A stretch of DNA of 64,000 nucleotides from Planococcus sp. MB-3u-03 (lineage in GTDB: Bacteria; Bacillota; Bacilli; Bacillales_A; Planococcaceae): NCBI RefSeq assembly GCF_002833405.1, contig NZ_CP025124.1:1-64000 (forward strand), given 5' to 3'. Each line of letters opens with the position of its first letter. Position 1 is the stretch's first letter. A model generated the notes under the pieces. That model was not told the origin of the DNA, searched no databases, and worked only from the letters and a program-made list of their open reading frames with translations. Below are positions 35,160 to 46,398 of the stretch, piece by piece. Both the position numbers and the translations under genes were made by a program.

Positions 35160-35971
35160 ATGATGGAGTTGTTTAAAGGTCTAGATCCAGTTGTTCAAGC
35201 ATTTATTGGTACATTATTCACATGGGGCATGACGGCACTGGGCGCAGCGTTAGTATTTACTACAAAAGGCGTCAATCAACGTTTCCTGGATAGTATGCTT
35301 GGATTTGCTGGAGGGGTAATGATTGCAGCAAGTTATTGGTCGCTTCTTGCTCCTGCCATTGATATGGGAGAAGGTGGCTCTTTACCAGCTTGGATGCCTG
35401 CGGCCATCGGCTTTTTACTGGGCGGCATATTTTATGGTCAGTAGATAAAATCCTCCCTCACCTTCATCCAAATGCATCCTTAGAAAAGTCTGAGGGATTC
35501 CACTCAGCTAAAAGAAAGAAGAGCTCTTTGCTTGTTTTCGCCATTACACTACACAACATTCCCGAAGGGCTAGCAATCGGCGTGGCATTCGGAGCTGTGG
35601 CTGCTGGATTTCCGTCGGCCTCTCTAGCAGGTGCAATTGCTTTGGCAATCGGCATCGGTATCCAGAACTTCCCGGAAGGCCTAGCTGTCTCCATGCCTCT
35701 TCGACGCGATGGATTTTCGCGGCGAAAAGCTTTCTTTACGGTCAATTCTCTGGGATGGTTGAACCGGTCGCCGCCATCATCGGTGCGCTGGCAGTGGTGT
35801 TTATAGAACCCTTACTGCCTTATGCATTGAGCTTTGCAGCAGGTGCAATGATTTTGTAGTCGTTGAAGAAGTAATTCCAAGTTCCCAAGAAAAGGGAATT
35901 CAGACTTGGCTTCGATGAGTTTAATGGTTGGGTTTACAATCATGATGATTCTTGATGTCGCCCTCGGCTAA
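35160..35971 (+). pseudogene. ZIP-family metal transporter, frameshifted
   Basis: The start has AGGAGG before it. The pieces read as one ZupT-like ZIP protein of about 270 residues: FTWGMTALGAALVFTT and LDSMLGFAGGVMIAASYWSL in the first frame, [20 protein letters not shown] and [20 protein letters not shown] (the two metal-site helices) in the second, and [17 protein letters not shown] plus the ending MILDVALG in others. Shifts lie near 35442, 35745, 35858 and 35900. Intact ZIP proteins import Zn or Fe, so loss on a metal-resistance plasmid would make sense, but sequencing error is possible. Confidence 0.82.
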
Positions 35972-36072
35972 TTTCAAGTAAGCTCCGAACCTAGGCCTGT
36001 GAAACGGATATTATATTTAGCTTTCTCCTATACTTGCTCTCCTTAGAGAAAGCAACAACTGGGAAACGAGTG

Positions 36073-36974
36073 CTAGAATGGGCAATTGATCAACGGGCCG
36101 ATAACCAAGGCCAAGGCGATTAGAGGCTGGTCCGGAAAGGCGACAACTGCAATGGCCAGTGAGACAGGCGAATTACGTGCGATAGTCGTCAGGCTTAAGC
36201 TCACCGTATCTTCATAGGAAAACTTCAGGGCTTTCCCTGCTGTTTGCACCAAAATAAAATTAATAATAAAGAACAATAAAACAGGCAGCAGCAAGATGGA
36301 AATGATTTCAAGATTATTAAGTAGGTACTTCCCTTGAGAAGCAAATATCGCCATAATCGCCAAAGATAAAAAGAAAATCTGTGCGGTAGCGAAAAAGAGA
36401 CGAGTTTCTCATTCAAGAAGGCTTTTCTCTTCCGCAAGGCATAACGCGTCAAATGTGCTAGCGCAAACGGAATAGCCAGTACGAGGACAATGCTTTTGCC
36501 GATAGTCGACAATGGAATCGGCTCAATTGTGCCAGCGAAAATGAATAGGTAAACCGGCAACAGCACGACCTGCAGAATCAAATTAATCGGCAAAACGGAC
36601 GTGGACAAGGGCACATTCCCTTTGGCAATGGAAGTGAACATGAGGTACCAGTCTGTACAAGGCGTTACCATCAGCATGATAAATCCAATCCACAGGGCTG
36701 GATGATCTGCAAGGAAGATCGCCCCAAGTCCCCAGGCCACTAAAGGTGTCCAGACAAAATTGATAAGCATACTGACAGTGAAAAACTTGCGATTTTCAAA
36801 AGCATCCTTCAGGTACTGCAATGGAATGGTTAAAATAATCCATAGAGCATCAGCAATAAAATGGCACGATGAAGGATTCGGCGTATTGCTCAAAAAGTGG
36901 ATCTGGCCAAATAAAAGGCCGAGTCCAACTGCGCTTAGAATAATGACGGTTTGAAATTTCTCTAATATGTTCAT
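36073..36974 (-). pseudogene. ACR3/bile-acid symporter-family arsenite efflux protein, frameshifted
   Basis: The first ~195 residues (36974 to about 36395) match ACR3-type exporters: NFVWTPLVAWGLGAIF, MLMVTPCTDWYLMFTSIAKG and LPINLILQVVLLPVY. A frameshift near 36395 moves the rest to another frame (IMAIFASQGKYLLNN, TVSLSLTTIARNSPVSLAIA). The C-terminus is cut short at VIGPLINCPF, probably by another shift. PCTDWYLMF holds the conserved Cys of the As(III) pathway. No arsR or arsC accompanies it. Confidence 0.82.
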
Positions 36975-37561
36975 AACGACACTCCTTCTATAAAAAGAGA
37001 AAGTGTGCGCGACTTACTCTTCTCTATCAGGGTAACGGAAGTGGTATCCGATTGCTTTGTTAATTTTGATTGTGAATCCGAACGGAGGAGAAAACCCTGA
37101 AAAGCTATTGGTGGCAATTAAATTCTAGCAATAACAAAGGGTATGACGCAGAATTCTATTACGCCCTCTCTACAACCAAAACTATATTCCGACCCTCTTG
37201 TCCTTCCCGTACCTCAACCCCTAAAACGTGTCGATCTTTTCCACAGTGGCAGAGGTCATTCCTCAAGAGCGAACTGATCTAATAGTGTAAACACAGTTTC
37301 TTCTATCCTAAATTAGCTGTTTCACATCATTCATAAAAGACAAATTCTCAAAATAAAGGGAAAGAAGAATGCAGTTAGCAACCTCTTCTTTCCCTTTCTA
37401 TTAATGTAGCTACCGATAATCCGGCATTATGTAAACGTATGGATATTAAAATTTTTAACTTCCTATTTTTGGTGAAACGGATATTTTCAATCATTTTGTT
37501 TTATTATGGTTAGTAACAATATTAAACAAGACTATTCAATAGAATCTAAGGAGGTTACTTG
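36975..37561. other. Intergenic, no gene seen
   Basis: About 590 bases between divergent broken genes. No frame with coding character and no clear structure; a ribosome site AAGGAGG at its right end belongs to the next gene. Confidence 0.45.
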
Positions 37562-38339
37562 ATGCACATATGGGCTAAGGAAGTCGAGGATGATTATAAG
37601 TTACCAAAAACTTCAGAAGTAGAGATTGAAAACAGAAAACAACTAGATATGGAATTGCCAGCTTCTTATAAAAGATTCTTTTAGAACAAAATGGCGGTGC
37701 TATACAGTACAATTCAGTGAAGAAGAAAAGTCATCTTGAAACCAATGCGTACATTGAGATTAATCACATATATGGTTGTGGTCAAGGTGGTATTTTAGAT
37801 TCAGATTATCTCATTAATGAATGGGATCTTCGAAAAATATTCTTATTTTCAGCGGAGATGGGAATAGCTTTTTGCTCTTGATTACAGAAAGGATTCAGTA
37901 AACCCTTCGGTGATTTATTTGGAACCAGAAACTGAAGAAATTATTGAAGTAGCCCATACATTTGATAATTTCTTAAATAACCTTTCAAAAGAAGAAGTGT
38001 TTTCGAAAATAACGAAAACGACGAAGATTGGGGTACTTCTGAAGAAGCAGCTGAAACGATCTTTTCGGGAAATGATATTCTATTAATCGAAGAGACTTTA
38101 TTAAATCTTCAATATCCAGAAAACCATAAATGGTATTTCGAACAGCTCTTGAAATGCGCTACTCATTCAGAGGTACTAATTAGGGAAACTGTTACTAATA
38201 TCTTAAATAACAATCTTGAAATTTACATTATTGAGTCGGATAAAAACTTACATTTTTACTTGAAGAAATAATCGAGAAATTAATCGCAGACAAGAACGAA
38301 AGCATAAGCTCAGAAGCCAGGGAAATAAGAAAAGAATAA
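37562..38339 (+). pseudogene. SMI1/KNR4 (SUKH)-family protein, frameshifted
   Basis: ATG behind AAGGAGG. The reading MHIWAKEVEDDYKLPKTSEV, ELPASYKRFF, QNGGAIQYNS and WDLRKIFLFS is typical of SUKH domain immunity proteins. At least four frame changes occur (near 37680, 37850, 38000 and 38240). A helical C-terminal part (KWYFEQLLKCATHSEVLIRET) resembles the extra domain of larger family members. In bacteria such proteins often neutralise a partner toxin; no toxin gene is seen nearby. Confidence 0.75.
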
Positions 38340-38362
38340 AGTATAAAGTATAAAGTATAAAC
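38336..38362. repeat. Short tandem repeat ATAAAGT x3
   Basis: Three direct copies of ATAAAGT (38336-38356) and a partial fourth, overlapping the stop of the SUKH remnant. It is a slippage-prone microsatellite. Confidence 0.8.
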
Positions 38363-38753
38363 ACTTTTGAGAAAAGGTATCCTATTTCCAATGTGTACTC
38401 CTTCTCTCAAGGATTCTCAGTGCTTGTAGGAGAATGTCCGGTAAATTTGCTAAGTAGCAGGAGATTAAAATGAATACTACACTAAAAAGACTTCTTCTAA
38501 ACAGAGGAAGTCTTTTCAAATATTCTTCAATACCGAAAAGGACAACCTCTAGTTTAGCTTCTCCACTTCCGATAAGGTGTCATATGTAAACTGAAACTAA
38601 AATAAATCAAAAGTCTTTAATCTTTATTAACACAAAATATTTACGGTCTCTGAAAGTCTTCTTGAAGAATGAAAAAGAAAGGAGAATATCTTCTTTATAT
38701 TCTCCCTTCCAATATTTTATGCTATATAAGCTGAAGAAAGTTGTTTCTGGTAT
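38363..38753. other. Intergenic with two hairpins
   Basis: No gene seen. A hairpin AAAAGACTTCTTCT / AGAGGAAGTCTTTT lies at 38485-38516. A second, GGAGAATAT / ATATTCTCC at 38681-38705, reads as the terminator of the S41 peptidase on the minus strand. Confidence 0.6.
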
Positions 38754-39995
38754 TCATTGTGCTTTACTCTCTGCTTGTTGAATGAGTGATAAAACCATTT
38801 CTAAATCTTTGTCTTCTTTCAAATGATCAGGTGTCCAAGGAATGTAAACATCCGGTTCGATTCCTACACCGTTCATCCAATAATTTTCATGCATCCGGGT
38901 AGTACTGTAAATAAATTCGTAATCTCCGTAATCCATCGTAGCCAGGTTGGCATAATCCATGATTCCCATTGAATGCCGGCCAACTACGGTAACTTTGGAA
39001 GATTTTTTTACATTGCTGACAAACGTATCGCCGGAACTGCCGCAATAGCAGTCACTTAATACGAAGACACGCTTAGGGGAACTCTTCCCTTTGATTACAA
39101 ACCCCATGTCTTCTGGAACTTCTAACATCCCTTGCCCGAAGTGTCGTTTTAAACGGCCGACTTCTTCTTTTAATGATATCGAGGTAATATCATCCAAATC
39201 TTCTTTTAAATACTCTTCAAATTCTGCAATCCGCAACTGGCAATTTCGAACCGTGTAATTCAAGTACATCACTTCATCTTCTTGAAACAAATCAGCAAAA
39301 GGTTTAGTTTCAGCAAACAGATATGGAAACAGCGGGAAATAAGAAGTGTCGCTCCCCCCCAAATTCTTCCTAACATCGATGATAAGGGATTCATTCTGTT
39401 CCAAATCATTTTTATTGTCATCAATCAGTTTTTGAATCGGCGCCTCATCAATAAAATCCGTCAGTTTCATATAGCTGATGGAATTACCAATCTTTTTGAA
39501 TGTATGCTCGCCTTTATAAGGCAGGTCTTCGTAATGTGACAAAGGCAGGTCAATCAGTTCCATTCCCCGTTCAATCCGAATCGTTTTCATTTTATGGACT
39601 ACCCGATTCCATAATTGGCGTTCTGCAACATGATCCATCAAAGTTTTCTTGTAACGGTTTTCAAGTTCTGGAATGTCCATTCCATCAAGCTGTACAATCT
39701 TGTCGCCTATCTGCAGCCGCGTCTCCCCTTCAAGTTGAGTAACATATAAAGCATTTTCAAAACGCCTCACTAAAAATCCTACACTGGGTGACGAGCTCTT
39801 TTTCGAGATAAAAATTAAATGTCTGTCTTGGAAATCGAGCAAATAGTCTTTGATCGTTTCCTCGAATTTTGTTCACTCATGTCGTTTGTGATGCGGTATT
39901 TTCAGGATGATTCAAATGCATCACATCCATATGTCCAGCATAATCTTCCCGTATGATTTTCTGGATATCTTGAAAACTTGTTCTTTCGTCTGCAT
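38754..39995 (-). pseudogene. S41-family peptidase, 5' end frameshifted
   Basis: The uninterrupted part (39842-38754, 362 residues) carries an S41 C-terminal-processing-like domain: a PDZ-like region LQIGDKIVQLDGMDIPELE, then LIIDVRKNLGGSD, and the catalytic block VFVLSDCYCGSSGDTFVSN with the probable nucleophile Ser. The ribosome site GAGGAGG and ATG lie further up at 39995. The ~50 codons between (FQDIQKIIREDYAGHMDVMH, KFEETIKDYLLDFQDRH) need frame changes near 39975, 39885 and 39870. There is no signal peptide, so it may be cytoplasmic. It could still be functional if those shifts are sequencing errors. Confidence 0.78.
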
Positions 39996-40560
39996 GAAAT
40001 TCCTCCTCATTTTTAAGTTGATTTAACTGTTCTTTATTTAACAATTGCCGTAAAACGGGGAATTAAAAATCCTCCCAAGTTTTTGGAAGGATCAGTCACA
40101 TGATAGCTATTTTACTCAAAGCAAATAACCTGAATTACAGATATCGGTCCTTTGAAAAGAGATAAATGAGCAGACTAATCCTATTCGGCAACTAAAATGT
40201 TTATACATTTTCGCTGAAAATAGAATTAGTTCAACATTGGCATTCATCATCCCTTCAAAGATAGTGTATTTACTATAGCACTAAAACCAATATATGCCAA
40301 ATTATTTTGTTCTATTCTGATAAATCATATATCTCTTTGTTGTTGAAAACCGTTAGTAAAGGTACAACTACATAAAAAAACAGAAGATACTTAGGACCAG
40401 TACCTCCTCTAATTTTCTATTATGGACTTCCTATAATCTCATGATATGTAAACCTACATCTAAATGAACCCGTTGATAAATTCTTCTGTGTTTATCGCAC
40501 CCTTTCCATAGAGTTTTAATATGTAAATCACAACATTTAAACATCCATTTGAATATTTGA
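39996..40560. other. Intergenic before the second cad module
   Basis: No gene seen. Contains a weak hairpin near 40066-40095 (ATCCTCCCAA / TTTGGAAGGAT) and, at its right end, a TTTGAATATTTGA stretch that resembles a CadC half-site. Confidence 0.45.
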
Positions 40561-40613
40561 TTGACAATCTAACTAAATATTTATACACTTACATTAATCA
40601 AACGTTCGTTTGA
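40561..40613 (+). promoter_or_regulatory. cadD-cadC-cadA promoter and operator, module 2
   Basis: TTGACA (40561-40566), 17-base spacer, TACACT (40584-40589), then a perfect palindrome TCAAACG-TT-CGTTTGA at 40598-40613. The operator shares the TCAAAC/TTTGA arms of module 1, so either CadC could act on both. Confidence 0.72.
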
Positions 40614-40672
40614 ACGTTTAACTATTAGAAAGGTATTGATTGTCTATAGTATCTATAAGGGAGTTGCTGCGA

Positions 40673-41287
40673 TTGATTACGACGATTTTTTCCGCTGTGG
40701 CAGCTTATGTTGCCACCAGTATTGATTATGTCATCATTTTGCTGATCCTGTTTTCGCAAACGATGAAAAAAGGTCAGCTAAAATCCATTATTATCGGCCA
40801 GTATCTGGGGACATCCATATTAGTGGGTGCCAGTCTATTAGCTGCTTATGGCTTGACGCTCGTACCGACTCATTGGGTCGGCCTGCTGGGCCTCATTCCG
40901 ATTTATCTGGGAATCAAGGTTTGGAAGAGGGAAGAAGAAGAGAATGACGAAGAGGATCTCTTGTCCCGCTTGTCTTCCGGAAAGTCCAATCGCTTGTTTG
41001 TCACCATCACGGTCATTACACTGGCTGCTGGCGGGGACAACATCGGTGTCTACATACCCTACTTTTCAACCTTGAATCCGAGTGAAACCATTGTGATGCT
41101 TGTTGTCTTTGCTATCATGACGGCCGTTTTGTGTTACCTCAGTTACCGCTTGGCAGCCGTTAAGTCGGTCTCTGAAACGATTGAGAAATGGGAACGCTGG
41201 ATTGTGCCGGTGGTCTTTATCGGACTCGGTATCTTGATTATGGTGGAGAATGGGACATTCCGTTTCCTTTTGGATTTGGTGAATTGA
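40673..41287 (+). CDS. cadD: CadD-family cadmium resistance transporter
   Basis: A 204-residue membrane protein with about five or six segments. I chose TTG 40673 (GGGAG nine bases before it), which gives the usual CadD length and start MITTIFSAVAAYVATSIDYV. The early Asp in SIDYVIILLILFSQ and the block VITLAAGGDNIGVYIPYFST are typical of CadD. It gives cadmium resistance, probably by export. First gene of an operon with cadC and cadA. Confidence 0.9.
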   Translation: MITTIFSAVAAYVATSIDYVIILLILFSQTMKKGQLKSIIIGQYLGTSILVGASLLAAYGLTLVPTHWVGLLGLIPIYLGIKVWKREEEENDEEDLLSRLSSGKSNRLFVTITVITLAAGGDNIGVYIPYFSTLNPSETIVMLVVFAIMTAVLCYLSYRLAAVKSVSETIEKWERWIVPVVFIGLGILIMVENGTFRFLLDLVN

Positions 41288-41368
41288 ACTGATTTTCACA
41301 CCCTATGCTTCTTATAGAAGAGAATCTATTGCTTTAAAAAAATGAGTTAGGAAAAGGAGTGAAAGAAA

Positions 41369-41734
41369 TTGGCAAAAGAAATTTGTGATGTGGTTTGTAT
41401 AGACGAGGAAAAGGTGGAAAGAGTCCAGCACCAGCTGGCGGAACAAAACCCGTTGGAAGTCGCGAAAATTTTTAAGGCATTGTCAGACGATACCCGTATC
41501 AAAATTGCTTATGCTTTATCGTTAGAGGACAAACTTTGTGTTTGTGATGTCGCGAATATCATCGGTTCTTCTACTGCGACAGCTTCTTACCACCTGCGTT
41601 TGTTAAAAAATATGGGGTTGGCGAAATACAGCAAAGAAGGCAAATTGGTCTACTATTCATTAGATGATGCGCATGTGAAACATCTCGTGCAAGTGGCCTT
41701 CACTCACCAGAAGGAAGGTGTCAGCATTGGTTGA
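41369..41734 (+). CDS. cadC: CadC metal-responsive repressor, module 2
   Basis: A 121-residue ArsR/SmtB-type repressor with a TTG start behind AAAAGGAGTG. Ligand cysteines C6, C10, C57 and C59 (KLCVCDVAN) match the C7, C11, C58, C60 set of pI258 CadC. Recognition helix [17 protein letters not shown]. It is closer to the pI258 protein in length than the module 1 copy. It follows cadD by 81 bases and overlaps the cadA start. Confidence 0.93.
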   Translation: MAKEICDVVCIDEEKVERVQHQLAEQNPLEVAKIFKALSDDTRIKIAYALSLEDKLCVCDVANIIGSSTATASYHLRLLKNMGLAKYSKEGKLVYYSLDDAHVKHLVQVAFTHQKEGVSIG

Positions 41735-43904
41735 GAAAATAAAGACAGAAGAGGAAAAAAACGTCTTCCGGGTGGAAGGCTTTACATGTGCCAACTGTGC
41801 TGGAAAGTTCGAGAACAACGTCAAGAAGATTCCCAGTGTCCAAGATGCCAAAGTGAATTTCGGAGCCTCAAAAATTTCCGTTTACGGGGCGGCCACCGTC
41901 GAAGAATTGGAAAAAGCCGGTGCATTCGAAAACCTGAAGGTCGCGCCTGAAATTACCGGTCGTCCAGCGGGTTCGAAAACGGAAGCCGAAAAAGCGACCG
42001 TCAAAAAAGAGGACAAAGTGCCGTTCTACCAAAAACACAGCACCTTGCTCTACTCCGCCCTGTTGATCGTCTTCGGGTACATTTCCCAATTCGTAAACGG
42101 GGAAGAAAATTTGATGACGTCCCTCCTTTTTGTGGCCGCCATAGTCATTGGCGGGTACTCGCTCTTTAAAGTCGGTTTTCAGAATTTAGTTCGCTTGGAT
42201 TTCGACATGAAAACCCTTATGACGGTTGCCGTCATTGGGGCAGCCTTCATCGGCGAATGGGCGGAAGCGTCCATCGTGGTCATCCTTTTTGCCATCAGTG
42301 AAGCATTGGAACGCTATTCCATGGACCGGGCCCGACAATCCATCCGTTCGTTGATGGACATTGCCCCGAAAGAGGCACTTGTCCGACGGAATGGACAAGA
42401 ACAGCTGATTTCGGTAGACGACATTGCCGTCGGGGATACCATGATCGTCAAACCCGGACAGAAGATTGCAATGGACGGCATGGTGGTCAACGGCTATTCG
42501 GCGGTCAATCAGGCAGCGATTACGGGTGAATCCGTGCCCGTCGGCAAAACGGTGGATGATGAAGTCTTCGCCGGCACGCTGAACGAAGAAGGCCTGCTCG
42601 AAGTCAAAGTCACCAAGCTGGTCGAAGACACGACCATTGCAAAAATCATCCATTTGGTAGAAGAAGCGCAAGGCGAACGGGCTCCTTCACAGGCGTTTGT
42701 CGATAAATTCGCCAAATATTATACACCGATCATCATGGTCGTTGCCGCACTCGTCGCCATTGTCCCTCCCCTCTTGTTTGACGCCAGCTGGGAAACATGG
42801 GTCTATCAAGGACTGGCTGTGCTCGTAGTTGGCTGTCCATGTGCTTTGGTTATTTCCACACCGATTTCAATTGTATCCGCTATTGGTAATGCAGCGAAAA
42901 AAGGCGTTTTGGTAAAAGGCGGCGTGTACCTGGAAGAAATGGGCGCTATCAAAGCGATCGCGTTTGACAAGACCGGCACCCTGACCAAAGGGGTTCCCGT
43001 CGTCACAGACTTTGAGGTATTGAACAAGGGTATCAATGAAAAAGAACTGCTTTCCATCGTCACAGCGCTGGAGTATCGCTCCCAGCATCCCCTTGCTTCG
43101 GCCATCATGAAAAAAGCGGACGCAGAGAACATTTCTTATTCTTCGGTCTTGGTCGAGGACTTCTCTTCCATCACCGGCAAAGGCATCAAGGGAACTGTCG
43201 AGGGAATCACTTACTATATCGGTAGCCCGATTCTCTTCAACGAGCTGAGTGCCGCAAGTGCTGATAAGAACTTGGAACAGAATGTAACGGCTCTTCAAAA
43301 TCAGGGCAAGACGGCAATGATCATCGGAACGGAACAAACAATCCTGGCGGTCATTGCCGTGGCAGATGAAGTCCGTGAATCCAGCAAGGAAGTCATCCAG
43401 AAATTGCACCAGATGGGCATCAAGAAGACGATTATGCTGACGGGTGACAACAAAGGAACCGGTCAGGCCATTGGCCAGCAGATCGGCGTCACCGAAATCC
43501 AGGCCGAACTGATGCCGGAAGACAAACTGAATTTCATCAAACGCTTACGAGCCGAATACGGCAATGTCGCGATGATTGGAGACGGCGTGAACGATGCTCC
43601 GGCACTCGCGGCTTCTACTGTCGGAATTGCCATGGGCGGTGCTGGAACGGATACCGCTATGGAGACCGCTGATGTGGTCTTGATGGGCGATGATTTGAGC
43701 AAACTGCCGTTCACGATGAAGTTAAGCAGGAAATCATTGAACATTATCAAAGCGAATATCGCATTCGCCATCGGCATCAAAGTGATTGCGTTGCTGCTGG
43801 TCATCCCGGGTTGGCTGACGCTATGGATCGCCATTATGTCCGATATGGGCGCTACCCTTCTGGTCGCGCTCAACAGCTTACGGCTAATGCGCGTAAAAGA
43901 GTAA
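41727..43904 (+). CDS. cadA: Cadmium/zinc-exporting P1B-type ATPase, module 2
   Basis: A 725-residue P1B ATPase. I chose TTG 41727 (AAGGAAGG eight bases before it), which overlaps the cadC end; GTG 41718 is the alternative. The HMA domain has CANC (C21/C24), the transport motif GCPCALVIS has C370, DKTGT starts at D414, and GDGVNDAPA is present. It exports Cd, Zn or Pb. The gene is GC-richer than module 1 and the surrounding cargo, which suggests a different source. Confidence 0.95.
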   Translation: MVEKIKTEEEKNVFRVEGFTCANCAGKFENNVKKIPSVQDAKVNFGASKISVYGAATVEELEKAGAFENLKVAPEITGRPAGSKTEAEKATVKKEDKVPFYQKHSTLLYSALLIVFGYISQFVNGEENLMTSLLFVAAIVIGGYSLFKVGFQNLVRLDFDMKTLMTVAVIGAAFIGEWAEASIVVILFAISEALERYSMDRARQSIRSLMDIAPKEALVRRNGQEQLISVDDIAVGDTMIVKPGQKIAMDGMVVNGYSAVNQAAITGESVPVGKTVDDEVFAGTLNEEGLLEVKVTKLVEDTTIAKIIHLVEEAQGERAPSQAFVDKFAKYYTPIIMVVAALVAIVPPLLFDASWETWVYQGLAVLVVGCPCALVISTPISIVSAIGNAAKKGVLVKGGVYLEEMGAIKAIAFDKTGTLTKGVPVVTDFEVLNKGINEKELLSIVTALEYRSQHPLASAIMKKADAENISYSSVLVEDFSSITGKGIKGTVEGITYYIGSPILFNELSAASADKNLEQNVTALQNQGKTAMIIGTEQTILAVIAVADEVRESSKEVIQKLHQMGIKKTIMLTGDNKGTGQAIGQQIGVTEIQAELMPEDKLNFIKRLRAEYGNVAMIGDGVNDAPALAASTVGIAMGGAGTDTAMETADVVLMGDDLSKLPFTMKLSRKSLNIIKANIAFAIGIKVIALLLVIPGWLTLWIAIMSDMGATLLVALNSLRLMRVKE

Positions 43905-43905
43905 C

Positions 43906-43941
43906 GAAAAGAGCTTTCCATTTGTCTGGAAAGCTCTTTTC
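43906..43941 (+). terminator. Terminator after cadA module 2
   Basis: Fourteen-base perfect arms GAAAAGAGCTTTCC / GGAAAGCTCTTTTC with an 8-base loop. Confidence 0.9.
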
Positions 43942-44134
43942 ATAAATACAAACTGCTACTCAACCAGTCTGCAGCACAATCTTATTTAATCCTCAAGATA
44001 AAGGGTATGGATTTTAGAAGAGGCACCCCTGGCACGAAGCGCCCCTTGTTAGTGCCGGTTCGTCTCTTTTGAAATAAAAATGAGCAGAAATATACGATTT
44101 TTCTAATGACCAAATGCCGAAGGAGGAAACAGAA

Positions 44135-45552
44135 ATGACGGATGAAACAAAAAAGGATCTGGACTTATTGGTAATCGGTGCTGGATCAGGCGGCTATGTG
44201 GCGGCCATACGTGCTGCACAGCTAGGGAAAAAAGTGGTGTTGGTGGATAAGGCCGAATTAGGCGGCGTTTGCTTGAACCGCGGGTGTATCCCTTCCAAAG
44301 CGCTGATCAGTGCTTCTGAACGAGTAAAACACATCCAGCATGCCGGTTCCATGGGCATCAAGGTTTCGGGTGAAGTAGTCGTAGATATGCCGGAAGTCGT
44401 GAAATGGAAGGACGGGATTGTAAATAAACTCACGAGTGGGGTCCAGACCTTGCTGAAAGGCAATGGCGTGGAAGTCATTAGCGGGAAGCTTATTTGACAG
44501 AATCCCATCAGGTCAAAATCAAAACCGCAGACGGAGAACAGCTCTATACCTACAAAGATCTGATTCTGGCAATCGGTTCCCTGCCGACTGAACTGAAAAG
44601 CCTGCCGTTCGATCAAGAACGGATTCTCTCGTCAACAGAAGCTTTGACGCTTCAGGAAGTGCCGAAACATCTCGTGGTGGTCGGCGGCGGGTATATCGGA
44701 TTGGAACTCGGAACAGCCTATGCCAAATTCGGGGCGAAAGTGACCATCCTGGAAGGAACGGATACCATTCTTCCAGGGACGGACTCTGCACTGACAAATG
44801 TGGTTAAACGTCACTTAAAAGATTTGGGCATCACGGTCATCACCAATACCATGGTCCAAGGCGGTGAAAATACAGGTGAAGAAGTCAATGTCCGGGTTCA
44901 GGTGGATGGCAAGGATGAGGTCATTAATGGCGATTACTGTCTGGTTTCTATCGGAAGAAAACCGAACACAGGAAACATCGGCTTAGAAAACATTGGCGTG
45001 GAACTTGATCAACGTGGGTTTATCAAGATAAATAACCAATGTCGAACCACAGTTGATCATGTGTACGCGATCGGCGATTGTGCAGGCGGTGACCTTCTGG
45101 CCCACAAAGCGAGTTATGAAGGCAAGATTGCGGCAGAGGTGGCAAGCGGTCAAAAAAGCGTGATTGATTTTCAAGCGATGCCGTTTGTTATCTTCAGCGA
45201 TCCGGAAGTTGCGTATACCGGATCGACCGAAAAAGCAGCAAAAGAACAGGGCTATGAGACAGTTTCCAGTCGTTTTCCGTTCCAGGCGAACGGTCGCGCT
45301 TTATCCATTTCCGATGCCGATGGTTTTGTACAGATTGTGGCTGAAAAAGAGACCAAAAGGGTGTTGGGCGTCCAGATGGTCGGACCGGAAGTATCGTCCC
45401 TTATTGCCGAAGCGGTCTTTGCCATTGAGACCGGAGCGACTGCCGAAGACCTCAGTCTGACGATTCACGCCCACCCTACGTTACCGGAGCCATTGATGGA
45501 AGCTGCGGAAGGAATCATGGGACACCCAATTCATATGCTAAACAGAAAATAA
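44135..45552 (+). pseudogene. lpdA: Dihydrolipoamide dehydrogenase-like flavoprotein, one frameshift
   Basis: ATG 44135 behind AGGAGG. The first part (121 residues) has the FAD motif VIGAGSGGYVAAIRAAQLG and the redox pair CLNRGCIPSK. A stop at 44495-44497 results from one missing base in the ATTTGAC run; the next 352 residues continue in another frame with VVGGGYIGLELGTAYAKFG, AIGDCAGGDLLAHKA and the C-terminal His motif HAHPTLPEP. Repaired, it would be a full-length Lpd of about 470 residues. No pyruvate or oxoacid dehydrogenase genes are near. Placed between cad and mer modules, it may serve metal or thiol redox defence; that is inference. Confidence 0.85.
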
Positions 45553-45575
45553 CTTATAGCGAAAACACATCGAGG

Positions 45576-45614
45576 CCGGTCTGCACATTCATAAGCGCAG
45601 GCCGGTTTGTTTTT
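45576..45614 (+). terminator. Terminator after lpdA
   Basis: Arms CCGGTCTGC / GCAGGCCGG (one G-U pair), then TTTGTTTTT. Confidence 0.8.
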
Positions 45615-45735
45615 ATACGAGCGTCTATGACTTTCTGAAGTGATGATAAATCGAATAGATTAGCGAGTTCTCTCTTTTTTCAAAACGGAATTATTCGGAA
45701 CAAAAAATCCACTTAATTGAAAGGATGCGAACTTC

Positions 45736-46398
45736 ATGAAGATAGATAAGAACAATGCGTATATACCGGCACTCAAATACCGCTGGATGACCCGGTTCTA
45801 CGATCCGTTAATTCAATGGGGGATGCAGGAAAAAAAGCTTAAAATGCATTTGGTCAATCAAGCAGCCCTTCAACCTGAGGAAGTGGTAATGGATTTGGCT
45901 TGCGGCACAGGAACCTTGGCACTCTTAATACGGCAATCACATTCTCACGTTCAAGTGATTGGAGTCGATGCGGACCCGGAAATAGTAGCAATTGCGAAAG
46001 AAAAAATCAACAGAAATCAAACTAATGGAATTAGCTTCAAGGAAGGATTTTCTGACCGGCTTCCCTTTTCTAATAATCTGTTTCATCATGTCTTTACCAG
46101 TTTATTTATTCACCATTTAACGTTGGAGAAGAAGAAGGAAACTTTTGAGGAAGTTCGCCGGACACTCAAACCGGGCGGCCAATTCCATATTATTGATTTT
46201 GAGAAGCCGCAAAACGGTTTGATGCGTGTTGCATTCTTCCCCGTCCAGTTGTTAGACGGGTTCGAGACCACTTCCCCTCATGTCAATGGCATTATTCCGA
46301 ATCTCTTGAAAGAAACCGGATTTGCTGCAATTGAAGAGACGGGGCAATTTTCAACCGTGGTTGGCACTTTACGGGCATACAGAGCTTTTAAGTCATAA
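45736..46398 (+). CDS. Class I SAM-dependent methyltransferase
   Basis: A 220-residue methyltransferase. Motif I is VVMDLACGTGTLALLI at about residues 50-65. Other motifs are VIGVDADPEIVAIA (acidic loop), FHHVFTSLFIHHL (motif II) and VRRTLKPGGQFHIIDF (motif III). It resembles the UbiE/MenG group and small-molecule methylases such as those for arsenite or tellurite, but lacks the conserved Cys set of ArsM. It is the second methyltransferase of the cargo (the broken one is at 32981). ATG behind GAAAGGATG. The frame is intact. Confidence 0.88.
   Translation: MKIDKNNAYIPALKYRWMTRFYDPLIQWGMQEKKLKMHLVNQAALQPEEVVMDLACGTGTLALLIRQSHSHVQVIGVDADPEIVAIAKEKINRNQTNGISFKEGFSDRLPFSNNLFHHVFTSLFIHHLTLEKKKETFEEVRRTLKPGGQFHIIDFEKPQNGLMRVAFFPVQLLDGFETTSPHVNGIIPNLLKETGFAAIEETGQFSTVVGTLRAYRAFKS

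Noticed and set aside
42186..42671. 161-codon minus-strand frame opposite cadA
   Set aside because: It is antisense to the conserved ATPase core; a typical shadow frame of a GC-richer gene.
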